This document shows positions 36,354 to 44,270 of a stretch of DNA of 64,000 nucleotides, piece by piece. The translations under genes were made by a program, and so were the position numbers. Each line of letters begins with the position of its first letter. Within the stretch, counting starts at the first letter, position 1. Below the pieces are notes generated by a model. It did not search any database and was not told where the DNA came from. It was given only the letters and a program-made list of their open reading frames with translations. The stretch is from Bradyrhizobium sp. WBOS07 (lineage in GTDB: Bacteria; Pseudomonadota; Alphaproteobacteria; Rhizobiales; Xanthobacteraceae): contig NZ_CP029008.1 of assembly GCF_024585165.1 (NCBI RefSeq), positions 310,001 to 374,000 on the forward strand. The letters run 5' to 3'.

Positions 36354-36730
36354 CCATTGCTCCTAAACGCGCTTCATGCGAGGCGCTTGGCAGCGCCTGC
36401 CTGAATTCACATGAACCTGTTGCTCGACGCTCTCGCTTCGGCAGCTCTCGACACGGAAAGGGCGGCGCACATGTCTCTCGCCACCCCCAACTTTCTCTCG
36501 CCGGAATTGCCTAACGCTTCGTCAGCCTCTTTGTCGCAGCGGATGCAGGTGTAGTGCCAACAGCGATTGCGCGGATTCATTCCTGACGCGTCTGTTCTGC
36601 CTGCGGCCGCCTCTGGGCCAAAGTGCTACAAGACCGTTAAGCCTCGATTAACCCTGTTTTTGCCGCCAAACCCAGGATTTGGCGAGTCTTTTAGCGGTTC
36701 CGGCCCCGGCCGTCCGCATGATTCTTTTCA
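36354..36730. other. 377-base gap between dnaG and rpoD
   Basis: No gene is seen. The gap holds the rpoD promoter region and a TTAA-N7-TTAA motif (36637-36651). The remainder is of normal GC without strong hairpins. Confidence 0.5.
36637..36651. promoter_or_regulatory. CtrA-box-like motif TTAA-N7-TTAA upstream of rpoD
   Basis: The sequence TTAAGCCTCGATTAA matches the CtrA cell-cycle regulator full site TTAA-N7-TTAA, followed by C as in TTAAC. It lies 284 bases upstream of the rpoD start. CtrA is the alphaproteobacterial master cell-cycle regulator. The match is exact, but one such site can arise by chance in 64 kb. Confidence 0.4.
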
Positions 36731-38758
36731 TCACATGCTCTTCTGGAACCGACCCGACAGCTCGCCAAAACCCTCGATCAGGGCTTCGGTGCCGTCGACC
36801 TCGCCGATCCGAGCCTTGACGTCACGCAGCCATGCCAAATTGGCCTCGCTGGGGTCCTCCCCCAAGGCCAGCTCGGCATCCTTCAGCTCCCTAAGTAGTG
36901 AATGCCATTGCCGATGCAAGGCAACCAGCTGATGCCAAGTGGCAAGAACGTCGTCCCGCGCCGCGCCCTCGCGCGCGCCCCACACCGCCGCGGTGGTGAT
37001 GCCGTTCTCAACCCTTTGAAGAACCTGCGAAAATCCACCCTTTGCAAGGTCCGACCGCATCTTCTCGGCCTGCTCCTCGGGGTCGGGCGAATGGTGATGG
37101 TCGTTGGCGAAGGCGGCGATGATGCCGGCCCTGAGCTTGTGGGCCTCGGGATGGGCCAGCTCCAGGGCCGCGACCTCCTCGAGGTGGTCGTGCAGCAGCC
37201 AGGGGTGGTTGATCAGGCATTGCAGGATCAGAGCCTCGCGGCGGGAGATGGCGCTGCGCTGGCCCTTCATGATCGGGCTGGCCGCCAGCTGGGGGCTGGC
37301 TGCCTGGTAGGGGCCTGACGGTAGCGGGGTAGGGCCGAACGCGCCGCGGCCCCTTCCTCCGAATCCCTGGCCTCCGAAGCCTTGGCCGCCGAATCGATTC
37401 GCCCCGCCGCCCCTGGGCTGGAATGGGCGGCCGCCACCTCCCTGGCCCTGGCGGAAATTGCCCCGGCCGTTGAAGCCGCGTCCGCCCTCGGGCGCGAAGG
37501 TGCGCTGCAGCCGCTCGACGAACTCGTCGCGGTAATAGCGCCGCACCACCTCGTCGCGGATGCCGTTGGTGAGCTCCCTGATGCGCGCCTCCAGCGCGGC
37601 GCGGCGCTCGGGCGTGGCGAAATTGCCGCCTTCGAGCTCGCGCGACCAGATCATGTCGGCGAGCGGGCGGGCCGCGCCGATCACCTCCTCGATCGCAGCC
37701 CGGCCACCGGAGCGCGCGAGATCGTCGGGGTCCTGCCCCTCCGGCAGCAGCGCGAAACGAAGACTCTTGCCGGGTGCGAGGAATGGCAGCGCGAGATCCG
37801 CGGCCCGATAGGCCGCCTTCTGGCCGGCGCGGTCGCCGTCGAAGCAAAGGATCGGCTCGTCCGCCATCTTCCAGAGCAGCGCGAGCTGGCTCTCGGTGAG
37901 CGCGGTGCCGAGCGGCGCGACGCTGCCGGCAAAACCCGCGGTGACCATGGCGATGACGTCGACATAGCCTTCGACCACGATCAGGGGGCTGCCGTCATGG
38001 GTGGCTTTGCGCGCGGTCTGGTGGTTGTAGAGATTGTCGCCCTTGTGGAAGAGCGGCGTCTCCGGCGAGTTCAGGTATTTTGCCGGAACGTCCTTCTCCA
38101 GCGCGCGCCCACCGAAGGCGATGACGCGGCCGCGCAGATCCGTGATCGGAAACATCACGCGATCGCGGAAGCGGTCGTAAGGCACCGGAATGTCGTTGCC
38201 GGCGACCAGCAGGCCGGTCTCGACCATGTCGTCGACGGAGACGCCGAGCTTGCCGAGGTGCTCCTTCAACGCGAAGCGATCCGGCGAGGCATAGCCGAGG
38301 CGGAACTGCAATTGCGTCGCCGGCGAGATGGCGCGGTCGGCGAGATAGCCGCGCGCCTTGGCACCCAGGCGCGAGGCCAGCGTCTCCGCGAAATAGGTCG
38401 CAGCGAGGTCCATGACGTCATGCAGCGTGCGGCGGCGCTGCTCCTGCCGGGCCGCATCCGGCGTCACCGCCGGCAGCGCCAGGCCGGCCATGCCGGCGAG
38501 CCGCTCGACGGCCTCGGCAAACGGCAGGCCGTCGGTCTCCATCACGAAGCTGATGATGTCGCCGTGCTTGCCGGAGGAGAAGTCGTGGTAAAAACCCTTC
38601 TGGTCGTTGACGTAGAAGGACGGCGTCTTCTCCTGCTGGAACGGCGACAGCCCCTTCCACTCCCGCCCCGCCTTCTTCAGCTTGACGCGCTTGCCCACGA
38701 CTTCGGAGACCGAAAGCCGGGCCCGAAGCTCGTCGAGGAATTGAGGCGTGAAGCGCAT
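36731..38758 (-). CDS. dnaG: DNA primase DnaG without zinc ligands and with an RGG-like insert
   Basis: This 675-residue protein keeps the DnaG plan: an N-terminal CHC2-type fold (residues 1-95), a TOPRIM RNA polymerase domain with IVVEGYVDVIAM and CFDGDRAGQKAA, and a C-terminal DnaB-binding domain. At the zinc-finger positions it has Ser38, Gln41, Asp59 and Ser62 where Cys, His, Cys, Cys are usual (SPFQQEKTPSF; HDFSSGKHGD). A Gly/Arg/Phe-rich segment (about 420-475, with NRFGGQGFGGQGFGGRGRG) splits the TOPRIM and helicase-binding parts. It primes replication with DnaB and lies upstream of rpoD on the same strand. Confidence 0.93.
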   Translation of the reverse strand: MRFTPQFLDELRARLSVSEVVGKRVKLKKAGREWKGLSPFQQEKTPSFYVNDQKGFYHDFSSGKHGDIISFVMETDGLPFAEAVERLAGMAGLALPAVTPDAARQEQRRRTLHDVMDLAATYFAETLASRLGAKARGYLADRAISPATQLQFRLGYASPDRFALKEHLGKLGVSVDDMVETGLLVAGNDIPVPYDRFRDRVMFPITDLRGRVIAFGGRALEKDVPAKYLNSPETPLFHKGDNLYNHQTARKATHDGSPLIVVEGYVDVIAMVTAGFAGSVAPLGTALTESQLALLWKMADEPILCFDGDRAGQKAAYRAADLALPFLAPGKSLRFALLPEGQDPDDLARSGGRAAIEEVIGAARPLADMIWSRELEGGNFATPERRAALEARIRELTNGIRDEVVRRYYRDEFVERLQRTFAPEGGRGFNGRGNFRQGQGGGGRPFQPRGGGANRFGGQGFGGQGFGGRGRGAFGPTPLPSGPYQAASPQLAASPIMKGQRSAISRREALILQCLINHPWLLHDHLEEVAALELAHPEAHKLRAGIIAAFANDHHHSPDPEEQAEKMRSDLAKGGFSQVLQRVENGITTAAVWGAREGAARDDVLATWHQLVALHRQWHSLLRELKDAELALGEDPSEANLAWLRDVKARIGEVDGTEALIEGFGELSGRFQKSM

Positions 38759-38868
38759 GGGCTGTGTCTGGCGCAATCCAGGGTGAGTCGGGCTGGGACT
38801 AGGGATATAGGTGCGGCGAGCCGAAAAGTTAGGTTTGTCAGGCTTATGCGCGCTGTTCACAGCCCTTC

Positions 38869-38909
38869 CGTCATTCCGGGGCGCGCGGAGCGCGAGCCCG
38901 GAATGACGG
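38869..38909. repeat. Palindromic intergenic repeat C, copy 2 (short)
   Basis: CCGTCATTCCGGGGCGCGCG pairs with CGCGAGCCCGGAATGACGG in a shortened version of the repeat at 32849-32953. It lies between the divergent dnaG and chlorite-dismutase-like genes. Confidence 0.8.
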
Positions 38910-38950
38910 GAAAAGCTTGAACCCGCCCCGGTTCCACGCTTCCATAGGCC

Positions 38951-39514
38951 ATGTTCAGGACATTTCGAGGCGGCCAGAGCGGGGGCTGGCGTGTGACCTC
39001 GATTGCACCGGTGACGGGCGAGCCCCTGCCCTTCGTGCCTGCGCTGTCGGTGACCGACAGCGAGGCCGTGTCGTTGCCGCTGGTGCCCTCGCGCAATGCG
39101 TGGCGGCTGGTCGGCGTTGCCAGCAGCCTGCGCTACACCGAGCGGGCCGAGAAGGAGAAGCTCGTCGCCGCGCAGGCCGGCCTCGGCCGTCCCGAGGCGA
39201 CCTCCGCGGCGCTGATCCCAATCCGCAAGTCGCAGGCCTGGTGGGAGCTGACGCAGGAGGAGCGGCGCAAGATCTTCGAGGACAGATCGCACCACATCGC
39301 GAGCAGTCTTCGTTTCCTGCCGGCGATCGCGCGCCAGCTCTATCACTGCCGCGACCTCGGCGAGCCCTTCGATTTCCTCACCTGGTTCGAATTCGCCCCC
39401 GCGCATGCCTCGCTGTTCGAGGAGCTGGTTGCGATGCTGAGGCAGACCGAGGAATGGACTTACGTCGAGCGCGAGGTCGACGTGCGCGTAGTGAAGGAAG
39501 TGCTGTCGGCCTAG
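38951..39514 (+). CDS. Chlorite-dismutase-like heme protein, probably not a true chlorite dismutase
   Basis: This 187-residue protein matches the small Cld clade known from Nitrobacter (SHHIASSLRFLPAIARQLYH, then FDFLTWFEFAPAHASLFEEL and a TEEWTYVEREV ending). The likely proximal heme His is His132 in QLYHC. In characterised chlorite dismutases the distal Arg is 13 residues after that His (H170/R183, H114/R127); here that position is Trp145. Loss of this Arg would argue against chlorite breakdown and for another heme role. The start at 38951 follows no strong ribosome site. The assignment of His132 is from motif position and needs alignment. Confidence 0.72.
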   Translation: MFRTFRGGQSGGWRVTSIAPVTGEPLPFVPALSVTDSEAVSLPLVPSRNAWRLVGVASSLRYTERAEKEKLVAAQAGLGRPEATSAALIPIRKSQAWWELTQEERRKIFEDRSHHIASSLRFLPAIARQLYHCRDLGEPFDFLTWFEFAPAHASLFEELVAMLRQTEEWTYVEREVDVRVVKEVLSA

Positions 39515-39562
39515 AGCATGATCCGGAAAAGTGCGCAGCGGTTTTCCGATAAGATCATGCTC
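39514..39562. repeat. Palindromic repeat E (GAGCATGATC type)
   Basis: GAGCATGATCCGGAAAA pairs with GTTTTCCGATAAGATCATGCTC in an imperfect palindrome starting at the stop codon of the heme-protein gene and ending just before the convergent cyclotransferase gene. This type is familiar from Bradyrhizobium and Rhizobium intergenic regions. Confidence 0.8.
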
Positions 39563-39570
39563 GAAGATAT

Positions 39571-39969
39571 CTAATGCTCCAGGAAACGCCCGGACTCGAT
39601 GCGGGGCATGTCGGTGACGGGCCAGTTGTAGACATAGGTCCAGGCCTTCTCCGCGGTGCCGTCGGGCGACGTCACCTCGACCAGCCGGCGCAGATATTCG
39701 GTCGGCTCGGGAAAGCCTTCGCCGCAGGCCTCGTACATGTCGAGCTCGCGCAGCAGCTCGTCCGGCACGCGCATCCGAAACAGCTCGCCATAGACGAGAT
39801 CGGTGGCCGCGCCCGACAGCAGCAAGCCCGGATAATGCTTCACCAGAACGAGCCGGCCGCGGCAGGTCGCTTCGCCCAAGAATTCGGCGTGCCCCGCCAG
39901 CAGCCGCGCCATCGGATGGTCGAAGCCGCGCATCAGGGTGCCGTAGACGAAGAGGCGATCGGAGGTCAT
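39571..39969 (-). CDS. Gamma-glutamylcyclotransferase-like (GGCT/AIG2) protein
   Basis: This 132-residue protein has the GGCT fold signature LFVYGTLMRGFDH at the front, a FRMRVPDELLRELDMYEACG region supplying the catalytic acid, and a KAWTYVYNWPV strand near the end. Family enzymes release 5-oxoproline from gamma-glutamyl peptides. The ATG at 39969 is used; the frame continues to 40020 without added similarity. It is divergent from the N-formylglutamate amidohydrolase-like gene at 40045, which could hint at shared glutamate-derivative metabolism, but that is speculative. Confidence 0.83.
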   Translation of the reverse strand: MTSDRLFVYGTLMRGFDHPMARLLAGHAEFLGEATCRGRLVLVKHYPGLLLSGAATDLVYGELFRMRVPDELLRELDMYEACGEGFPEPTEYLRRLVEVTSPDGTAEKAWTYVYNWPVTDMPRIESGRFLEH

Positions 39970-40044
39970 GCTGTTCCAACGTTGCGACGCCGAGGCAATA
40001 TCGTTACTTCGTTTCAACACGTAATCGTTTCATAGGCAATCAGG

Positions 40045-40860
40045 ATGGACCTGCATACGGCCGAGGCGGCCGATCATCTGCTCGGCGAGGGCGACGTTCC
40101 GCCCGTGCATGAGGTGAATGCGCGGGGGACGTCGCCTTTCCTGCTCACCTCGGATCATTACGGACGGGTCTTGCCGCGCGCGCTCGGCGACCTCGGCGTC
40201 ACCGAGGCCGAGCTGACGCGGCACATCGCCTGGGACATCGGCATTGCCGGCGTTGCCGAGCACCTCGCAACGCTGCTGGATGCCCATCTGATTGCGCAGC
40301 GCTATTCGCGGCTCGTGATCGACTGCAACCGCCCGCCCGAAGCGGCCAGCTCGATCCCGGTCATCTCCGAAGCGACCGCGATCCCGCGCAACGAAGGCAT
40401 TTCGGATGAGGAGCGCGCGGCGCGGCGGCGCGAGATCTTCGAGCCCTATCACGATCGCATCGATGCCGCGATCGACCGCCGCGTGCGCGCCGGTCAGCCG
40501 ACCGTGCTGGTGTCGCTGCACAGCTTTACGCCTGTCTATGCAGGCGTCGCGCGGCCCTGGCACATCGCCGCGCTCTACAATCGCGACACCGTGCTGCCGC
40601 AGCTGCTGCTCAAGCACCTGCGCGCGGACGGCGACCTCGTCGTCGGCGACAACGAGCCCTATGCGGTGAGCGACCTCACCGACTACACCATCCCCGTGCA
40701 CGGCGAAGGGCGCGACCTTGTCAACACCGGCATCGAGATCCGGCAGGACCTGATCGCGGACCAGTCCGGCCAGCGGCAACGGGCCGAACGGCTGGCAGGG
40801 ATTCTTGCAGCGATACTTGGCGAGATCGCGGTCGAGCAGACCGCGGAGCGGCCGGTGTAG
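40045..40860 (+). CDS. N-formylglutamate amidohydrolase-like protein
   Basis: This 271-residue protein matches the N-formylglutamate amidohydrolase family: SPFLLTSDHYGRVLP, the TRHIAWDIG metal region near residue 63, a RLVIDCNRPPEA motif, VLVSLHSFTPV near 150, and GDNEPYAVSDLTDYTIPVHG. Classical HutG hydrolyses N-formyl-L-glutamate to glutamate and formate in histidine breakdown. No hut genes are adjacent, so the substrate may differ. The ATG at 40045 has an AGG directly before it. Confidence 0.83.
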   Translation: MDLHTAEAADHLLGEGDVPPVHEVNARGTSPFLLTSDHYGRVLPRALGDLGVTEAELTRHIAWDIGIAGVAEHLATLLDAHLIAQRYSRLVIDCNRPPEAASSIPVISEATAIPRNEGISDEERAARRREIFEPYHDRIDAAIDRRVRAGQPTVLVSLHSFTPVYAGVARPWHIAALYNRDTVLPQLLLKHLRADGDLVVGDNEPYAVSDLTDYTIPVHGEGRDLVNTGIEIRQDLIADQSGQRQRAERLAGILAAILGEIAVEQTAERPV

Positions 40861-40863
40861 GGC

Positions 40864-41484
40864 TCACTTCGCTCGCGTCAACGCCAGCCAGATGCCGCCG
40901 CCGATCATGAAGCCGCCGGAGATGCGCGACATCATCCGCGTGCGGCGCGCCGAGAAGAACTTTCGCGCACGGCCGGCGGCGATGGCATAGAGCGCGTCCG
41001 TCATCACGGCGGTGACCATGAAGGTGGCGCCCAGCAGCGCGACCTGCGGAAAGTGCGGCTGGTTCATGTCCATGAACTGCGGGATGAAGGCGCCGAAGAA
41101 CACCAGCACCTTCGGGTTCGACAGCAGCACCAAGAACCCCTGCAGGAAGAAGCCGCCGCGCGGCGGCGGAGGCGGCGTGTCGACATCGACGCCCTCGACC
41201 GGCGCCCAGATCAGCTTGATGCCGAGCCAGATCAGGTAGGCGGCGCCGGCAAAGCGCACCCAGTCGAACCAATAGCCCATGGTCGCCATCAGCGAGGTCA
41301 GGCCGACCGCGACGATGCCGATCACGATGGCAAGTCCGGCCTGGGCGCCGGCCACATTGGTGAGCGCGGCGCGCGTGCCGTGGCGCAGGCCGTTGGCGAT
41401 GACGAGGGTGACGATCGGCCCCGGCAGCAGCGCCAGCGCAATGCAGGCGGCGACGAAGGCGAGATAGGCTTGCATGGACATCAT
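40864..41484 (-). CDS. LysE-family exporter, second copy type
   Basis: This 206-residue membrane protein has the LysE/RhtB pattern ALLPGPIVTLVIANGLRHG at the front, six hydrophobic segments, and VLLSNPKVLVFFGAFIPQF near residue 120. It carries a Pro-rich cytoplasmic loop (DTPPPPPRGG) absent from the gene at 29102. It probably exports an amino acid or a derivative. The stop lies three bases from the end of the N-formylglutamate amidohydrolase-like gene, so the two converge. ATGs at 41484, 41481 and 41475 are all possible. Confidence 0.87.
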   Translation of the reverse strand: MMSMQAYLAFVAACIALALLPGPIVTLVIANGLRHGTRAALTNVAGAQAGLAIVIGIVAVGLTSLMATMGYWFDWVRFAGAAYLIWLGIKLIWAPVEGVDVDTPPPPPRGGFFLQGFLVLLSNPKVLVFFGAFIPQFMDMNQPHFPQVALLGATFMVTAVMTDALYAIAAGRARKFFSARRTRMMSRISGGFMIGGGIWLALTRAK

Positions 41485-41578
41485 GGGAGGGACTCGGCTG
41501 AAAGCGGTTTGGAGCCATTAATGCATGCGAGAGGCGGAAACGGAAGCCGGATGAGCGCAACGTTTGCGCCCCACCGCC

Positions 41579-41690
41579 GGTGTCATACCCGCGAAGGCGG
41601 GTATCCAGCACGCCGCGGCCTCTCCGTATTTCACGACCGCCGCGGCGTACTGGATCACCCGCTTTCGCGGGTGATGACAGCGGAGAATGA
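41579..41690. repeat. Palindromic intergenic repeat F
   Basis: TCATACCCGCGAAGGCGGGTATCCAG on the left pairs with CTGGATCACCCGCTTTCGCGGGTGATGACA on the right, with an inner CGCCGCGG / CCGCGGCG pairing. It lies between the LysE-family gene and the end of the LVIVD-protein gene. Confidence 0.8.
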
Positions 41691-41720
41691 GGGGAGATCG
41701 TGGGCACCCGCGCCGCATCG

Positions 41721-43166
41721 TCAGTTCTTCGGCAGGCCGGCGGCCGTGCGCGCGGGGCCGGTCAGCTCGAGGATGTGCAGGCCGGTATTGGCGCGGTCGA
41801 CGATGTAGATGTAGCCGCGGTCGTCGGTCTCGACATTGTTGGTCTGGATCGCGACCTTGCAGCGCTCGCCGCCTTCGATCGGAATGCAGCGCTTGTCGGT
41901 TGCAGCGGTGATCGACGGAATGAAATGGCCGACCTCCCTGGGATGATAGGGATCGCGGATGTCGAGCGCGCGCACGCCGGCATTGAAGAAGGCGATGAAG
42001 GCCATCTTCTTGTAATAGACCGGCGCCATGCTCTCGTTCGACGAATGCGCGCCGAAGCGGCCGCCACGCTGGCAGAACTGCCCGCTCGCCTCCGGCACGG
42101 TGTAGCTCGAGATCATCATCGGCCGCGACTCGGTGGTGACGTCGGCGAACCACACCATCTGCCGCGCCTCGCCGCATTCGTTGAGGATCGCTTCGTTCAC
42201 GATCATGACGATGTCGCGGGTCTTGCCGTCCTTGTCCTCGGAAAATTCAGCAATCGGCATGTCGAGCATCGGAAACGTGGTGTGCGCGCCGTTGAAGGCG
42301 GAGATCGGCAGCCGCGCAATCTCGGGATAGCGCAGATTGTCCGGCGTCGGCTCCTTTGCCCCGCTCAGGAGCTTGTTGCGGTCGACGATCTGCAATATGC
42401 CGCCCTTGTTGGTGCCGTAACCGAAATAGACGCGGTTGCCGTTGGGCCCGGTCGAGATCGGCCCGTGCAACGCAGTCGGCACCGCGCCGGTCGAGCCGGG
42501 CTCCTGACCCGGCAGACCAAAGTCGCGGATCTTGTGCGGGCGCGCCGGATCGGAGAGATCGTAGACTTGCGTCATGCGCCGCGTGCGCCAGTCCGGCGGC
42601 CCCGAGACGAGATAGGCAATGCCGGTGTCGCATTCCCACCAGCTCTTGTGCGTGTCCTTCAAGCCGCCGAGGCGCGTGATGAGCACCGGGCTGGCGGGAT
42701 CGGTGACGTTCCAGATCTCATGCGCCTCGCTGCCGAAGGTCCTGAGCATGTAGACCGCATTGGGATCGCCCTTCGGCAATGCCTTGCCGTCGCAGACCCG
42801 CACCATCTGCGCGCCGCCGGATTCGTACTTGCCCTCCTGCCCCGGCAAGTGCCGCAGATATTTCGGACGCGCGGGATCGGTGACGTCGACAATGGACGTT
42901 CCGTTCGGCTCGGCCTTGCCCGTCATCGGGTTGGCGGGCGCGGGCACATCCTCCGTGCCGCCATGATGGCCGATATAGGCGATCCAGCGGTCGCCCTGGT
43001 GATGGATGGTCGGTTGATAGGCGCTGCGAGCCTGGAGGTCATGATAGCCGACGAGCTTCATGTTGGACGCTTCAGGCGGCGCGCCGACGGTTTGCTTCTG
43101 GGCGTGGACCACGTTGCTGCAGGCGAAGAGGACAACGGCGGCAGCAAGTGAAGCGCGACGGAACAT
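41721..43166 (-). CDS. Secreted LVIVD-repeat protein
   Basis: This 481-residue protein has a Sec signal peptide (RASLAAAVVLFACSNVVHA, cleavage before QKQT) and then LVIVD-type beta-propeller repeats: TSIVDVTDPARPKYLRHLPG, EIWNVTDPASPVLI, QVYDLSDPARPHKIRDF and VRALDIRDPYHPREVGHF. Such propellers bind ligands or proteins outside the cytoplasm. Several Cys, His and acidic residues near the C-terminus could stabilise it. The start at 43166 is fixed by the signal peptide. No partner enzyme is adjacent, so the role is unknown. Confidence 0.8.
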   Translation of the reverse strand: MFRRASLAAAVVLFACSNVVHAQKQTVGAPPEASNMKLVGYHDLQARSAYQPTIHHQGDRWIAYIGHHGGTEDVPAPANPMTGKAEPNGTSIVDVTDPARPKYLRHLPGQEGKYESGGAQMVRVCDGKALPKGDPNAVYMLRTFGSEAHEIWNVTDPASPVLITRLGGLKDTHKSWWECDTGIAYLVSGPPDWRTRRMTQVYDLSDPARPHKIRDFGLPGQEPGSTGAVPTALHGPISTGPNGNRVYFGYGTNKGGILQIVDRNKLLSGAKEPTPDNLRYPEIARLPISAFNGAHTTFPMLDMPIAEFSEDKDGKTRDIVMIVNEAILNECGEARQMVWFADVTTESRPMMISSYTVPEASGQFCQRGGRFGAHSSNESMAPVYYKKMAFIAFFNAGVRALDIRDPYHPREVGHFIPSITAATDKRCIPIEGGERCKVAIQTNNVETDDRGYIYIVDRANTGLHILELTGPARTAAGLPKN

Positions 43167-43257
43167 GAAAGTCCTCCCGGAACCAGTCTGCGCTGGCTGA
43201 GATGAGAAGCTAGCACGGCCGATTGCGCGCGACAAAAAGCTCGATTCGAGAGTCCAG

Positions 43258-43287
43258 GTTCGCGTTTCGCGCGCCCCGGAATGACGT
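43258..43287. repeat. Partial copy of palindromic repeat C
   Basis: GTTCGCGTTTCGCGCGCCCCGGAATGACG matches the right half of the repeat at 32849-32953. The left half is not present. It abuts the promoter of the ArsR gene. Confidence 0.65.
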
Positions 43288-43292
43288 TCTGC

Positions 43293-43322
43293 TTGACATG
43301 CAACCATTTGGTTGCATATTAT
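43293..43322 (+). promoter_or_regulatory. Sigma-70-type promoter with overlapping ArsR operator
   Basis: A -35 TTGACA (43293-43298) and a -10 TATTAT (43317-43322) stand 18 bases apart. Between them is a perfect inverted repeat ATGCAACCA-TT-TGGTTGCAT (43298-43317), filling the spacer and touching both boxes. Binding there would block polymerase directly. The predicted transcription start is about 43329-43330, at the ATG of the ArsR gene. Confidence 0.85.
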
Positions 43323-43329
43323 AGTTGCC

Positions 43330-43644
43330 ATGGACGAGGTCTTTAAAGCGCTCGCGGATGCATCGCGACGCTCGCTCCTGGACCGGCTTCACGCCAGGAA
43401 CGGCCAGACGCTGAACGAGCTCTGCGAGGGCCTTGCGATGACGCGGCAGGCCGTAACCAAGCACCTTGCGATTCTGGAGGATGCCAATCTCGTCACGACC
43501 ATCAGGCATGGCCGGGAGAAGCTGCACTACCTCAACCCGGTGCCGATCCATCAGATCGGCGAACGCTGGATCAGGAAATTCGAGCGCGGCAAGCTCACCG
43601 CGCTCGGCGAGTTGAAACGTCAGTTGGAGAAGCGCGATGAGTAA
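43330..43644 (+). CDS. ArsR-family transcriptional repressor
   Basis: This 104-residue winged-helix protein has MDEVFKALADASRRSLLDRL at the front and the helix-turn-helix NELCEGLAMTRQAVTKHLAIL near residues 37-58, then RHGREKLHYLNP. It lacks the metal-binding ELCVCDL motif of metal-sensing ArsR proteins, as do SdpR-like members that partner with SRPBCC genes. No ribosome site precedes the ATG at 43330, and the predicted mRNA begins at or one base before it, so translation is probably leaderless. The palindrome at 43298-43317 is its likely operator. Confidence 0.9.
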   Translation: MDEVFKALADASRRSLLDRLHARNGQTLNELCEGLAMTRQAVTKHLAILEDANLVTTIRHGREKLHYLNPVPIHQIGERWIRKFERGKLTALGELKRQLEKRDE

Positions 43645-43732
43645 GCCGGACTTCGTCGACGTGACCATATCGGAAACCGGCAAGACGCCGACGATCCCGC
43701 CCGCCGCGCTCGGTATCGAGGGGGTTGCGTGA
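43637..43732 (+). CDS. Possible 31-residue coupled microprotein
   Basis: A frame of 31 codons (MSKPDFVDVTISETGKTP at its start) begins inside the end of the ArsR gene (8-base overlap) and stops on the first base of the SRPBCC start, so it could be translated by coupling. It has no recognised family. It may be a remnant of an old duplication or a genuine tiny gene. Confidence 0.35.
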   Translation: MSKPDFVDVTISETGKTPTIPPAALGIEGVA

Positions 43733-44244
43733 TGAACCTCGATCAATTCAAACCGCTGACCGTCTACACCATCTACATCGCCTCGACGCCGGAGAAGGTG
43801 TGGGAGGCGCTCACCTCCGCCGAGTTCAGCCGGAAATATTTCTCCGGCTTTGCGGTAGAGATGGAGCCGAAGCTCGGCGGCAGCTTCATCGTGCACGCGC
43901 CCGACGGCTCCGAGCACATCCGCGGCGAAGTGTTCGAATACGATCCGCCGAGGAGACTCACGGTGAGCTGGAACGTCAATTGGCCGGACCTCGTGGAAAA
44001 GCTCGGCACAACCATTGTCACCTACGAGATTGAGCAGGCCGGCGAAGCCGTCCGCCTCACCTTGAGCCAACGCCACGACCGCGCGCTCAGCGACGACATC
44101 CTCTCCGGCGGCCGCACCGGCTGGCCCGCGATCCTCTCCGGATTGAAGAGCCTGCTGGAGACGGGCAAGGCGCCGCATATCGAGATGTCTCCGCCGGTGC
44201 GGTTGCTGGAGGCGCTGAAGGCTATGGGCATCAAGACGCCGTAG
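43732..44244 (+). CDS. SRPBCC (AHSA1-like) ligand-binding protein
   Basis: This 170-residue protein has an AHSA1-type START fold: VYTIYIASTPEKVWEALTSAEFSRKYF, GGSFIVHAPDG, GEVFEYDPPRRLTVSWN, and a GWPAILSGLKSLLETG C-terminal helix. The family binds small hydrophobic ligands or acts with ArsR regulators. The ATG at 43732 overlaps the preceding small frame by one base. ArsR-SRPBCC pairs are common in rhizobia, and the upstream operator should control both. The ligand is unknown. Confidence 0.85.
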   Translation: MNLDQFKPLTVYTIYIASTPEKVWEALTSAEFSRKYFSGFAVEMEPKLGGSFIVHAPDGSEHIRGEVFEYDPPRRLTVSWNVNWPDLVEKLGTTIVTYEIEQAGEAVRLTLSQRHDRALSDDILSGGRTGWPAILSGLKSLLETGKAPHIEMSPPVRLLEALKAMGIKTP

Positions 44245-44270
44245 GCGTTCGTCGTTCCAGCGAAACTATC

